Shown here: in pieces, positions 21,154-31,014 of the stretch
Position numbering within the stretch: position 1 is the stretch's first letter
Layout: the number at the start of each line of letters is the position of its first letter
From: Rugalucina vietnamica
Taxonomy: Eukaryota; Mollusca; Bivalvia; Lucinida; Lucinidae
Reading direction: 5' to 3'
DNA length: 64,000 nt
Assembly (NCBI GenBank): GCA_964017185.1
Contig: OZ024873.1
Span: 52,376,760 to 52,440,759, forward strand
Translations under genes and position numbers: made by a program
Notes under the pieces: generated by a model
Database searches by the model: none
The model's input: the letters and a program-made list of their open reading frames with translations, nothing else
What the model was told of the DNA's origin: nothing

Positions 21154-24063
21154 TTCCTAAACCTACCGAAATTATATACATATGTGTAATTGCTTGAAAT
21201 TGCTAGTCGATTTTGAAGTAGAGGATACCGACGCGTTACTAAGTGACGGTCATTCTTTATTGAAATGGTCTCTCTGTGCCAAACCCAATAATGACGCTGA
21301 TGATGTAACTCAAACAACACATAAACTCCATAAAAACTGGGATAACCGACGAATTGATGACTTCATATCAAATATACCCATTGGAAAACTCAACGATATA
21401 TGCACAAACTTACAACCCAACAAGGCATCTATTGACGACGCTGTAACAGAAGTATCAAATATATTCGCAACAGCTGCCAAAATGTCATTTCCGGTACATT
21501 CTAATAAAACAAAAACATCTAATCATAAGGCTTGGTTTGGTCCAAAATGCTACAATGCTCGCGCGACGTACCGCAAAGCTAAAAATAAATTAAGACGCTC
21601 TAGAAATGAATATAACGCCACAAAGCTCCAGGAATCAAGCAAACAATACAAGAAGGTGATGAACTTTTTTATAAACCAGCATAAACGGAAAAACGCTGAT
21701 AAACTGAGGCAAATGCACACGCGTCAACCGAAGGAATATTGGCGTTATCTAAAAAGTATTTCAAAAAACACCTCTCGTGAAAAATCCCCATCCTTGCAAC
21801 AATTTTTTGAACATTTCCAGAACACAAATGCTTCTGAAATAAACGAAGAGTTCGTATTTGAGCACTCAGAATATCAGTCTGAGAATTTTGATAATATTCT
21901 AAACTCTGCAATAGTAGAATCGGAAATTAATGAGGCTATTATGGGCCTAAAGTTGGGCAAGTCGCCTGGCTATGACGAAATAGTAAATGAGCATATTAAA
22001 TCAACCAAATCGTTGTTGATGCCACTGTATATAAAACTTTTTAATACTGTTTTTGAAACTGGTATTTTCCCACAAGCTTGGCTACAGGGAAAAATCAGAC
22101 CTATCTATAAAAATAAAGGCGACCGACTCAGTCCAGAAAATTATCGTCCAATAACAGTTCTTAGCTGTTTAAGCAAACTTTTCACCTCTATACTCAATAA
22201 TAGGCTCACTAAATTTCTTGAATTTCATACAGCACTCGACGAAAACCAGGCAGGATTCCGTCATGGATATGCAACAACAGATCACATATTTACTTTAAAT
22301 GCAATAATCGAATTACTGAAATCAAAAAAGAAAAAATTGTTTTGTACTTTTACAGATTTTTCCAAAGCATTCGATACTGTCTGGCGAATTGGATTATGGG
22401 GAAATTTATTGAAAGAATCAATAAATGGAAAAATATTTCGTATAATACATAACATGTATCAAGGAATCAAATCTAGCGTGTCTGTTAATAATGAACACTC
22501 AGCTTTCTTTGCCTGTGAATGTGGTGTTAGACAGGGAGAAAATCTCTCGCCAATCCTCTTTTCCTTGTATTTAAATGACCTTGAGCACTTTTTATTACAC
22601 AAAAATCTTAATGGATTAACAATTGATATTACAGATGACGAAATAATGATATACATGAGACTCTTTACCCTACTATATGCTGACGACGCGGTGTTAATGG
22701 CAGACAGCCCTGAAGATATGCAAAAGTGTCTGGATGCTTTTTCGGAATATTGTCAAACATGGAAATTACATATAAATATAGATAAAACAAAGATTATTAT
22801 TTTTGGAGGCAACAAACAGACGAACTCAAATTTTAGCTTTATCATTGATAATAAAGAAATCGAAATTGTTGATAAATATAAATATCTCGGCGTTTGGTTC
22901 TCGCAATCTGGCAGTTTCTCTAACACAAGGAAACATATAGCACAACAAGCTAAAAAAGCTATGAACCTACTCTTTATAAAAATAAATAATTTAGATATTC
23001 CTTTAGACTTGCAACTGAAATTATTTGACCACACAATTGTACCGATACTTACATACTCCTGCGAAGTATGGGGTTACGAAAATCTCGATCTAATTGAAAA
23101 AGTACAAAGTGACTTCCTTCGTAGAATCACACTAGCGAGAAAGAGTACTCCTCTTTACATGCTCTATGGTGAATTAGAGAGAACTCCAATAAATATAATA
23201 GTTAAGTCAAGAATGATAGGCTATTGGAATAAAATTATTAAAAGCAAGGGTATCAAAATTTCTTTTCTCATCTATCAATGTTTAATACACACGCAGACTT
23301 TTTCTTCCACATGGATTTCTCATATTAAATCAATATTAAATCAAATAGGCCGTCCCGACCTTTGGCAGCTACAACAAAATATTCAATCGAATTCCCTGTC
23401 TCACCTCACTAAACGCATCCTAGTATCTCAATTCATCCAAGAATGGCGCGCTAAAGAGTCACAGTCTCACAAAGCGTTGGTGTACTTTAGTTTCAAACAA
23501 AACCTCGAATTAGAAAAATATTTTACAATATTACCACGTAAATCGTATCTACTAATTTTTAAACTAAGAACTGCAAATCATAAATTACCGGTTGAAACAA
23601 GCCGTTGGGAAAGAAACGCTAGAAATGAACGTACCGCTAGAAACGAACGTAACGCTAGAAATGAACAACTATGCCCATTGTGCAATATCCGTGATGTTGG
23701 AGACGAGTTCCACTATATTTTTAAGTGCTCCTTCTTTGACCAGGAAAGAACGAAATTTCTAAAACCCTATTTCTTAACACGACCGAGCATGTACAAATTA
23801 GGACAACTAGTACAAACCTCAAATGAAGGAACGTTGAAGAAACTGTGTATGTTCTTAAAGATAATATTCGATAATTTTAGATAGCTACCAGCACGAACAA
23901 GAAACCTATGTACAACGTGTACATATTTCCAATCTAATACAGTATCAAATTTTTCTGTTTAACTAAACAAAACATACTTGCAGACAGAATCAACCGAGCT
24001 TTGTTTTAATATCATTCCTTCCATGTTTGCTCAATACTACATGTATCAGCTTGTAGGCATATA
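21154..24063 (+). mobile_element. LINE (APE-type, jockey/CR1-like), 5'-truncated
   Basis: Non-LTR retrotransposon body: the end of the endonuclease domain, the full reverse transcriptase and the C-terminal cysteine motif. About 180 bases of 3' flank or untranslated region precede the mariner-like element. The 3' end was not identified with certainty because no tail repeat or target duplication was found. Confidence 0.85.
21182..23884 (+). CDS. LINE reverse transcriptase ORF, 5'-truncated (900 codons)
   Basis: Encodes the RT protein of a non-LTR retrotransposon, which copies element RNA into DNA at a nicked chromosomal target. Residues 19-27 (LLSDGHSLL) look like the last active-site strand (SDH-type) of an AP endonuclease, so most of the endonuclease is missing and the start codon is only the first Met of the surviving frame. 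RT motifs: GKSPGYDEI near 259, RPIYKNKG near 306, YRPITVLSCLSKLF near 321, QAGFR at 356, FTDFSKAFDTVW near 390, GVRQGENLSPILFSLYLND near 448, and the catalytic YADD at 499-502. Residues 831-849 are CPLCNIRDVGDEFHYIFKC, the usual C-terminal zinc-like motif. Just before it is a short in-frame repeat of ARNERN/T (about 807-828). The frame is open throughout the RT, which suggests a young copy. Sub-family (jockey, CR1, Nimb or related) was not decided. Confidence 0.92.
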   Translation: MCNCLKLLVDFEVEDTDALLSDGHSLLKWSLCAKPNNDADDVTQTTHKLHKNWDNRRIDDFISNIPIGKLNDICTNLQPNKASIDDAVTEVSNIFATAAKMSFPVHSNKTKTSNHKAWFGPKCYNARATYRKAKNKLRRSRNEYNATKLQESSKQYKKVMNFFINQHKRKNADKLRQMHTRQPKEYWRYLKSISKNTSREKSPSLQQFFEHFQNTNASEINEEFVFEHSEYQSENFDNILNSAIVESEINEAIMGLKLGKSPGYDEIVNEHIKSTKSLLMPLYIKLFNTVFETGIFPQAWLQGKIRPIYKNKGDRLSPENYRPITVLSCLSKLFTSILNNRLTKFLEFHTALDENQAGFRHGYATTDHIFTLNAIIELLKSKKKKLFCTFTDFSKAFDTVWRIGLWGNLLKESINGKIFRIIHNMYQGIKSSVSVNNEHSAFFACECGVRQGENLSPILFSLYLNDLEHFLLHKNLNGLTIDITDDEIMIYMRLFTLLYADDAVLMADSPEDMQKCLDAFSEYCQTWKLHINIDKTKIIIFGGNKQTNSNFSFIIDNKEIEIVDKYKYLGVWFSQSGSFSNTRKHIAQQAKKAMNLLFIKINNLDIPLDLQLKLFDHTIVPILTYSCEVWGYENLDLIEKVQSDFLRRITLARKSTPLYMLYGELERTPINIIVKSRMIGYWNKIIKSKGIKISFLIYQCLIHTQTFSSTWISHIKSILNQIGRPDLWQLQQNIQSNSLSHLTKRILVSQFIQEWRAKESQSHKALVYFSFKQNLELEKYFTILPRKSYLLIFKLRTANHKLPVETSRWERNARNERTARNERNARNEQLCPLCNIRDVGDEFHYIFKCSFFDQERTKFLKPYFLTRPSMYKLGQLVQTSNEGTLKKLCMFLKIIFDNFR

Positions 24064-25086
24064 CGAGGTATGGCAGGAAAGTTCGTAGACACTTCAGCTA
24101 TCAGAAAAAGTAACGCGTTGTTGAAGAAGCGTTTTGCATAATTTCAAGCAGCAATATCTGATGGGTATATTTCAGAAATTTTGTGCAATTTGAAGTAATA
24201 ACACGCTTGGTATGGCTACTTTTCTGCTTGAGGGTAGGGTCGTGCGGGGCAGGTGTCAAAACGTGATAAAATGTGACGATTTTCACATTTTGTTTTTGTT
24301 TGTGAAACGGACGGAAGTATGCTGTAACGATAAAATATATTTTGATCCTGAAAGAATGTTCAATCAACAACGTTTTCTGAATGTTTGGGCCTTGGCGGCA
24401 GTACAGTTTGATATCTGTGAATAAAATTTCAGATGCAGTCCGAAAAAAATGTTTGAAAAAATGGCGTAATTTTGACGTCGGAGTACAGCCGATAACCATA
24501 AAATTGTGTGATTTCGTTATGGAAATGGCCAACAAACACGATGGAAATGATATAAACAACAACATAAAAGGCTATCAGCTTGTCTGTCACCTGTTTACAA
24601 GTGGCAGAGTTGGTTTTTGGATGCTCGATAGATCATCTAAGATGATAAACGGCGGCGGAAGGGCACTAGTCTTACATTCTCAGCGAATGTAAATGGTTTC
24701 ATATGTTCAACCGGTCATCAGAGAACCGGAGGACAGTTGGCACAGATCTGCATTTGACAGCTGGATACACATAATAAAATTGTACCGATATCCAAGGACC
24801 CTATGTGGAATATCTCCGAAACATGGTTAAAGTTGTTACAAATATATAAAGCATTGACAGCAATAAACTTCAAGTAACGTCACTGAGACGTTGACCCTTG
24901 CCCCGCTCCCGGTTAGGGAGGTGCACATAAAAGGCTGTAGAAGATGTCGTGTTGGCCAGATTTTCATAAAATTTCGTGTATTTGCTCATGAAATATTTTG
25001 GCAAACCCAGATGTATTCATTTTGACTGAATTTCTTTTCCTGTTGAAAATACTAATGGTGTCTACGAACTTTCCTGCCACACCTCG
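24064..25086. mobile_element. mariner/Tc1-superfamily element, non-autonomous
   Basis: 1023 bp with ~30-bp inverted ends (CGAGGTATGGCAGGAAAGTT / CGAGGTGTGGCAGGAAAGTT) flanked by TA on both sides. No transposase motif was seen in either strand; the 154-codon minus frame has no known domain. It has the same CGAGG start as the element at 12132-13447 but different subterminal sequence, so it is a separate family. Confidence 0.85.
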
Positions 25087-25088
25087 TA

Positions 25089-25373
25089 TGATCCGAATTT
25101 CCACCACTATCAAGATTCTGTCAAATATATATATTTAACAGTGGCGTCTTACTGCGTAGACGGGCTTCAAACGATTGTAAAACGAAACACATATATACGA
25201 AGTAGACGCATTGTTAAAATACATTGATGTGTTGCGATCCGCCGTGAATTTCTCCTCCTCCGTTTCGCTTTCGGTGGAAGAGGAGAGGTACAGACGGCTA
25301 ATCGCATCATCATGCGACTGTGCAAATTATTGCTGGACGTATAACCTTGTCAACTCGTGTAAATATCACACAC

Positions 25374-25425
<52 letters not shown>

Positions 25426-25600
25426 GAATTTCAAGCTGTATGTACAGTCTGCTGATGAAATTATTTTATGGCATATATTTAGAACGGTACCTGTACATTG
25501 AAACTCAAATGGTAAATGATGAGCCGTATAGTACAACTTAGTGACTGTCCTTCGTATTTCATGGTCACGTTTATCTTGAAAGAACACAAAAAGCTACAAA
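25089..25600. other. Spacer with (CA)n microsatellite
   Basis: 25367-25424 is a (CA)n run with one CG interruption. The rest shows no coding signature. The frames through the run are artefacts of the dinucleotide repeat. Confidence 0.6.
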
Positions 25601-25825
25601 TGAGCCTCCACATGGCAGAACCATCAATCTGCACCGGCGAAAACAAGGGCGCAGATCAGCTTCACAGTAACTGCGAAGCTGATAGGCGCCTTCGTTTTTC
25701 GCTACATGGATATTCTTTCTTAATCCAAAATTTCCAGCTTCTAGCCATCTTCTGCGCTTGTACAGCTCGGTTTGTGTCAGACCTATTCGGAGGCCACATT
25801 GTTGGTTCTAGCACGAGGCGGCTCA
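25601..25825. mobile_element. Fold-back MITE, TGAGCC family (copy 2)
   Basis: 225 bp with TGAGCC...GGCTCA ends and the GCGAAAACAAGGGCGCAGAT / complement internal hairpin. More diverged than copy 1 at the left end. Confidence 0.85.
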
Positions 25826-26279
25826 GATAATATTATAAAGTAAACATTATAATGGCATGCCATAATAGCATGCCCATAATATTAGAGTCCATTTGGAAAA
25901 AATGTCACTTACTGAACGTCTGTTCTGCAGCCTACCAAAATCTTTTTTATCTCTGTATATGTGTATGCCATCAAATTTTGATGTTAAATATGCACTTTCT
26001 TTTTACTCCGATCAAACTCATATCCCCATGAAAAACATAGAATGAAACAGTTGCCTGGCCCGTGAATTTCAGTTTTAACGAGCTGACCGGTTATACTTGC
26101 ACAAGTATCACGTGCTTAAAGCGCGAAGAAATCACTGCTGGGCCGTTGCATAACAAAAAAATAAGTATCAATTCCTAGAGTGGGAAATGAATACCAGTTG
26201 ACCATGCACCCACCTGTATCTCCTTCTAAAACAAGGCCAGATGTGCACAAACCTGTCACTTAGCCGTTTTCATAATTCT
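25826..26279. other. No gene seen
   Basis: AT-rich spacer; nothing recognised. Confidence 0.5.
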
Positions 26280-26812
26280 ATATGCACCTGTGCTGGACTT
26301 CGCCGTGTTCCGGCCAATATAACATGTAAAGGGAAGATATTCGTTTCAAATATTACTCAGTTAGTTCCCCTTGTATAATTGATAACCTATTTACGCTTAA
26401 ATAGAGTCACAAGATATATATTATGTTCACATTGTATTTTGTGCATATTATATTGTTAATAATAAAAGTGCGTATTTTGCAATATAGCATATAAAGCTTA
26501 CATATTACTTCAAAATTTGTGCCATTAAGTATTTATTTAGTTATCTTTATGCATTATATACTTTGTTAATTACTTTTTGTATAACTCGTGCCACACATCT
26601 AATACAGTCGTACCGAAATCAACAAGACATCACCCCCATCCTGAAATTGTACTTTTCAATATTTCAACCACTAAATTTTTCACAATTTGTATTTTGTTGC
26701 TGCTTCCACCATGTCATGTTAAATGTATTATTGTATCATATCCTCATGATGTTTGTATCCGCAGACCTTGAGTGAATAAAGTGTTTTGTTGTTGTTGTTG
26801 TTGTTGTTGTAA
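26280..26812 (+). mobile_element. LINE 3' tail fragment with (GTT)n end
   Basis: AT-rich sequence that ends GACCTTGAGTGAATAAAGTG followed by (TTG)n. A polyadenylation-like AATAAA with a short 3' microsatellite is typical of CR1/L2/RTE-type LINE tails. The left boundary is uncertain and no RT motif remains. Confidence 0.5.
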
Positions 26813-26819
26813 ATTAAAT

Positions 26820-27054
26820 ACATAAATAAACTTGCTGTTCCACATACATACATAAGGCTCCAACAGCACAAAAAAATTTAAACACCAATACATAAAACAA
26901 TAAGAATCACCACAGAAGTATCGCCTTGGAACGATAACTGGCGGGCTTAAATCGATTTTACAAGTACCGAACCTCACTCTCAGCTTCTGCAGTGGTTCAT
27001 AACATTAGTTAGTTGTTCGGTCCTCGTGGTGAATCTCTAGTTAGTCAATGGAGA
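26820..27054 (-). mobile_element. Penelope-like 3' tail (copy D, part 1)
   Basis: Reverse-strand tail with CTCAGCTTCTGCAGTGG and TAGTTAGTTGTTCGGTCCTC. It is interrupted at about 27055 and continues at 27496. Confidence 0.8.
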
Positions 27055-27495
27055 AGCTTGATGTGACGCTCCGGTGCCAGGTCTTGGTGAGTAAGTACCT
27101 GAAGGCTCACAGACTCGCTCCTTTAGGTCTACTGGTGTTTTCAATTTGCGGTGAACACTCATGATTATACTTTAGATTGCTTATACAATGATTATTAGAT
27201 TCATTATACAATGTACACTTTTCCTTTTTTAGTTTTTAACAGAACACTTTAAATGGATTAATTACTCTTTTTTTTAACGTGAATCTTGTACATTTGTGAT
27301 ATTTGATTTCGTGTATTTTAATTGATGTACATTTTGTATGTAAATCTGTGATACATGTATTCTTTTTCAATGCAAATTGAAAAATATAGTGTCTCGTAAG
27401 TCTGTATAGGCTGGATATCAAATATGTTTTAGCATGTTGGAAATCTGTATATATTGTATGTATTTGATATGCGACACTTAAATAAACTATTAAAA
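27055..27495 (+). mobile_element. Insertion in Penelope-like copy D, retroposed 3'-UTR-like
   Basis: About 440 bp separating two parts of one Penelope-like tail. It ends GACACTTAAATAAACTATTAAAAT, a polyadenylation-signal-like terminus, and is AT-rich without coding frames. ATG flanks both junctions (CAATG|GAG... and ...AAAT|ATGAATC), so a short target duplication is possible. Probably a 5'-truncated LINE or other retroposed tail. Confidence 0.5.
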
Positions 27496-27641
27496 TATGA
27501 ATCATCATGGACAAACAAATAAATCATGATCAATACCATGATTAATCAAAAACGAGGACTCACAGATTGAGTAAGCTGCCCGACGATGCAGATTCCTGGG
27601 CGCCAAGTAACTTACTAACTCCGGGGCAAAAGATAAACATC
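27496..27641 (-). mobile_element. Penelope-like 3' tail (copy D, part 2)
   Basis: Continues copy D with ATGAATCATCATGGAC, AAGCTGCCCGACGATGCAGA and ACTTACTAACTCCGGGGC. It is cut off at 27641 by the next element. Confidence 0.8.
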
Positions 27642-27903
27642 GATTAGATACGAACAGATTCGAATAATTGCCTTCAGTTACGCGGCATTACCTTCTAAAA
27701 CGGATTTTTCATCTGGGCCTGATTTTTTAACAATTATTCAAACTTGGCAGCGGATGAATAAAATACCTTGGATTAATATTTTTCGAAAATACGTACAGCT
27801 ACGGACATTACAGATAAGATACAAATCGTTACGGATAGGAAAACTTATCCGCAGCGTCCGCAGCATACCTGACTTTTTATTTAGTGCTAATGTGACCTAG
27901 GCA
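27642..27903 (-). mobile_element. Harbinger-like element, one-ended copy (TGCCTAGGTCACA family)
   Basis: The reverse complement of this stretch follows the first ~235 bases of the element at 42301-44532: the TIR TGCCTAGGTCACATTAGC, GCTGCGGACGCTGCGGATA and then TCATCCGCTGCCAAG. The other end is missing where it meets the Penelope-like copy. Confidence 0.8.
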
Positions 27904-28527
27904 TTTGACATAGTATTTGAATAGAAAGAAGTTGATCAGTAGGTTATTTTGTGATGCAAAACTTCTTAAGACGTAAGTTTGCATATTCTATGAGATTTTT
28001 AATAATCAAATTATTATTTTGCTTAAAATTGTTTCGTTACTGCGTTTCCTTAAGATTAAATAGCATGTCCTTAAAGAGAACCATGGAGATCCTAGTAAGT
28101 ACAATCCAACTTTTTCTGCATTATGTAAATAGATCACGGCTTAAGGTTTTGCAAAAATGATGTTTTTTCAATGGTTTACGTCAAAACGGAATAAACTGCT
28201 TGTCGAAATTTATTCCATAGAGAAGAAAGAAAACTCATATACGTCAGAGTGCTTTATTAAATCATCATAAATAGGAATATTTTAATATTTTGATAAAATT
28301 AAGAAACCATTGAAAACGGCAACCATAAGATTTTGTCTCTATGAAAAAATTGTACCAGCATGTAGAAGCGCGACAGAACTTAGTTTTTAGCTTTATCAGC
28401 TCTCCGTCTTCTTTATTATAAATCTATCGGTGGGCGAATCATCAAACAAGGAATATTCAGTCCTAACCAGTGAAAACTAAGCAATGGTCAGGATCCAAAT
28501 GGATTGCAATTGCAATCAGAAACAACG
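27904..28527. other. No gene seen
   Basis: AT-rich spacer with short frames only. Confidence 0.5.
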
Positions 28528-28665
28528 CATCAGGATAGCATGTCCATGTAATATTTGCCCCCTTATACCCCGCATTTATATAGTAAAACTGGGCTTTACA
28601 GGGGTATACATATTTTTGTTATTTTTGATCCAAAACATTGCTAAGGGGTACTCGTTAGAACCGCC
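28528..28665. mobile_element. Hairpin MITE, CAT...ATG family, half copy (copy 2)
   Basis: Has the CATCAGGATAGCATGTCC end, the TATATAGTAAAACTGG arm and half of the central palindrome (GGTACTCGTTAGAACCGCC). It stops where the next retroelement begins, near 28666. Confidence 0.8.
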
Positions 28666-28669
28666 TGTA

Positions 28670-30475
28670 TGCGACGCATTATCAAATCACCCGAGTGTAT
28701 AATATTTACATTAGATTCGGAACCAAATTATACACAGACAAATTGTTGGACTTCCGATGAGAACAAATTGCATCCCGCTCGTAGCAGATTTTATTTATAC
28801 AGCTACGAAAGAGATTTCATGGATTCACCTGAACTACAGTTGAATAAAGCAAACACCACAGATACTGAAGCCCCCTTTTTCTATTGCAAACGGAATTTGT
28901 TTTTCTAAAATTTACGATAAACGCGATTACTTTGATTTTGATATGGTAATTATTCCGTTTTTGGATGGTGACGTTCCTCGACGTGCTTCTTATGGTGTAT
29001 ACATCTCGCAGCCATGAACTTATTAGGTTTGCTAGAGTCTGCAATCATGCTGCGGACTTCAATGAGCGAAATAAATGTTTAACAGCCAAACTTCACCAGC
29101 AGGGCTATCGGTATCAAAAACGTCGAAAAGCATTTTCATCGCAGACACTATGTATTGATTTCCAACTTAAGGATGTTCGCTGCTAACATTTGACATTTCG
29201 GAACTTCCGGTTTTTCTTTTCTTGAATATCTCGTAAACGGTTGCAGATATTTTCCTAATAATTTATATTTGGATAATATTGATAATATGCATTGAATGAG
29301 CCATGAAAATTGTCAATCTAAGAAACTTCATTTTTTCACCCCATTTTCTGCAACTTTTCAGAAAATTTTAGTTGACAGTAAAATTTAGGGGGTAGGGTAG
29401 ATTAAACTTGAATATTACACATCTTCAAATTAACTGCGCTAGTTCGATGTTAATTTTAACAGCAGTATATGTGTACATGGTCTTCTAAGTCATTCGTTGT
29501 GTCTTAAGTGTGCTGGTTTTAAAATTTTAGGTGGTTTATTGAAATGGGCTTTTAGAAACAAAACAGCCGAAGAAAGGCTGAAAATGGCGATTTTCAAGTT
29601 GTTGGCTCTCTCTTATATGCTCACTACCCTATATATTTCTTTCTTTTATTCGAACAGCATTACCAAGTTCTAGGTTGTGTGAAAATATAAGAAAAAGTTT
29701 GAATCAACAAATATGGGTTTGGCACATTTCAAAATATTGATTTTTTACGACTTTACAAGTATGGGGGTAGGGTTGGAAAAGGAATAGTTAAAGTTTGTCA
29801 TCCACTTCAAGTTGCAAATTTGTCTATGCTTTTGGTCCAAAATAGTCTGCGTTACATAAATATTATGACTTTTGAAAGCATTCTAAGTGTATTTTTGTTC
29901 AAGACAGGTATGTTTCAAAGAATTAAAAATTAAATTAATTTTACCAAATTTAAAACATGGTGCTCAGAGGTCTCATTCAGACGCCTGTAGCTTGAAAAAA
30001 CGCACACTACCCTATATTAATTTTGTTTTCAAATGTCTTGTGTTGTATTTTGGAATCAAAAAAGAGTGGTTAGAAAAAAAGTTTGAATACTTTTTCATTG
30101 GCAGCGAACATCCTTAAACGTTGGGCTAAAGACGCTTGTACGTGAGGGCCTTTCGGAACCAGAATTTTATGTTGACTTGGTTTAAAATTTAAGAAACTTA
30201 TCTGTTGTGGTTCTATTTGTTTCATGTTTTGGAGTCGAATTTTTGTGCTCTTTGAACCTTATGTACGTTTTCAGTTTTTGTTAAGTTCGGGTAACTGAGT
30301 AGCCGTCCATTAGGAAATAGCTGCTCACTCGGTTAACGATATGTTTTCTAAGTAAAAGTATCTAATGGTCAATTTAGTTTTTCCCACCTCGGTTTTTGAA
30401 GTGGGGATTCCCGTTTCGGATTGCGTCTTTTCCTGATCAGTGCCTACTTGTACCTTTTTACAAATTTCGTCTGTT
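28670..30475 (+). mobile_element. Penelope-like retroelement, decayed copy (copy E) with nested transposon
   Basis: Frame-broken RT C-terminus. TCCGATGAGAACAAATTGC is the counterpart of the IPMGTNC motif, then comes ACGAAAGAGATTTCATGGATTC. An internal deletion joins this to CCTGAACTACAGTTGAATAAAGC, followed by DGDVPRRASYGVY-type sequence. The copy is interrupted at 29167 by a TTAA-flanked DNA transposon, resumes at 30114 (GTTGGGCTAAAGACGC), and ends with the standard 3' tail CCTACTTGTACCTTTTT near 30475. Confidence 0.8.
29171..30113. mobile_element. TTAA-targeted DNA transposon (piggyBac-like), non-autonomous copy 1
   Basis: 943 bp flanked by TTAA on both sides, with inverted ends GGATGTTCGCTGC. 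It sits inside a Penelope-like copy, and uninterrupted relatives at 40.6 and 53.98 kb show the target as a single TTTAATG-like site, confirming TTAA as the target duplication. No transposase was found, so piggyBac affiliation rests on the TTAA target only. A second copy lies at 36104-37048. Confidence 0.85.
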
Positions 30476-30497
30476 ACAGTAAATGACAGGCATATGG

Positions 30498-30893
30498 ATA
30501 TGGTCTAAAATTGCACCATTTTATGTGGCTGCTTATTTGATTGTTATACATTGATAATTCAATTGTAATTCGCTGAAAGCTGTAAACATGTCGTGGCAAA
30601 GGTCAAATTGGTTCCTTGTTCCGTTAACTTAACAATGCAAGGATTATAAATTGTGTTTCCTAAATAAAAATAACATACTATACCCGACAAAAAAGAAACG
30701 CAATAATGAGATTTTCCTCTTCAGTTTACCTTTTGTAGCATGTTTTAAAATGTCCGTAAGTTTGAAATTCTGGCCAAATCTTGTTGAAATTTTGACATTG
30801 CATAGAAGAATGTCCGTACCTTTGATAAGCATTAAAAATTTGCTTCCATGAAATTGGTGGACATGATTTCCATGCGTTCGTTTGTGGCTACTA
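30498..30893 (+). repeat. Tandem-duplication unit 1
   Basis: Starts ATGGTCTAAAATTGCACC and runs through the first 210 bases of a Tc1-like element (30683-30893), where it is joined to a second start of the same unit. Unit 2 is 30893-31014 plus 31923-32206, split by a 908-bp insertion. Confidence 0.85.
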
Positions 30894-31014
30894 TGGTCTA
30901 AAATTGCACCATTTTATGTGGCCGCTTATTTGATTAGTATACATTGATAATTCAATTGTAATTCGCTGAAAGCTTATAATCCCATTATGTAAACATGTCG
31001 TGGCAAAGGTCAAA

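Noticed and set aside
24101-24565. 154-codon minus-strand frame
   Set aside because: It lies inside a TA-flanked TIR element. It shows no transposase or other domain and includes the TIR itself.
25211-25587. Frames on both strands running through the (CA)n tract
   Set aside because: The His-Thr and Cys-Val runs are products of the dinucleotide repeat.
28817-29186. Small independent genes on both strands
   Set aside because: The plus strand is decayed RT of a Penelope-like copy, and the minus frames are its shadow.
29887-30117. Frame of ~76-81 codons similar in both TTAA elements
   Set aside because: Similarity follows from the DNA copies. The frame ends inside the terminal repeat and has no known motif.
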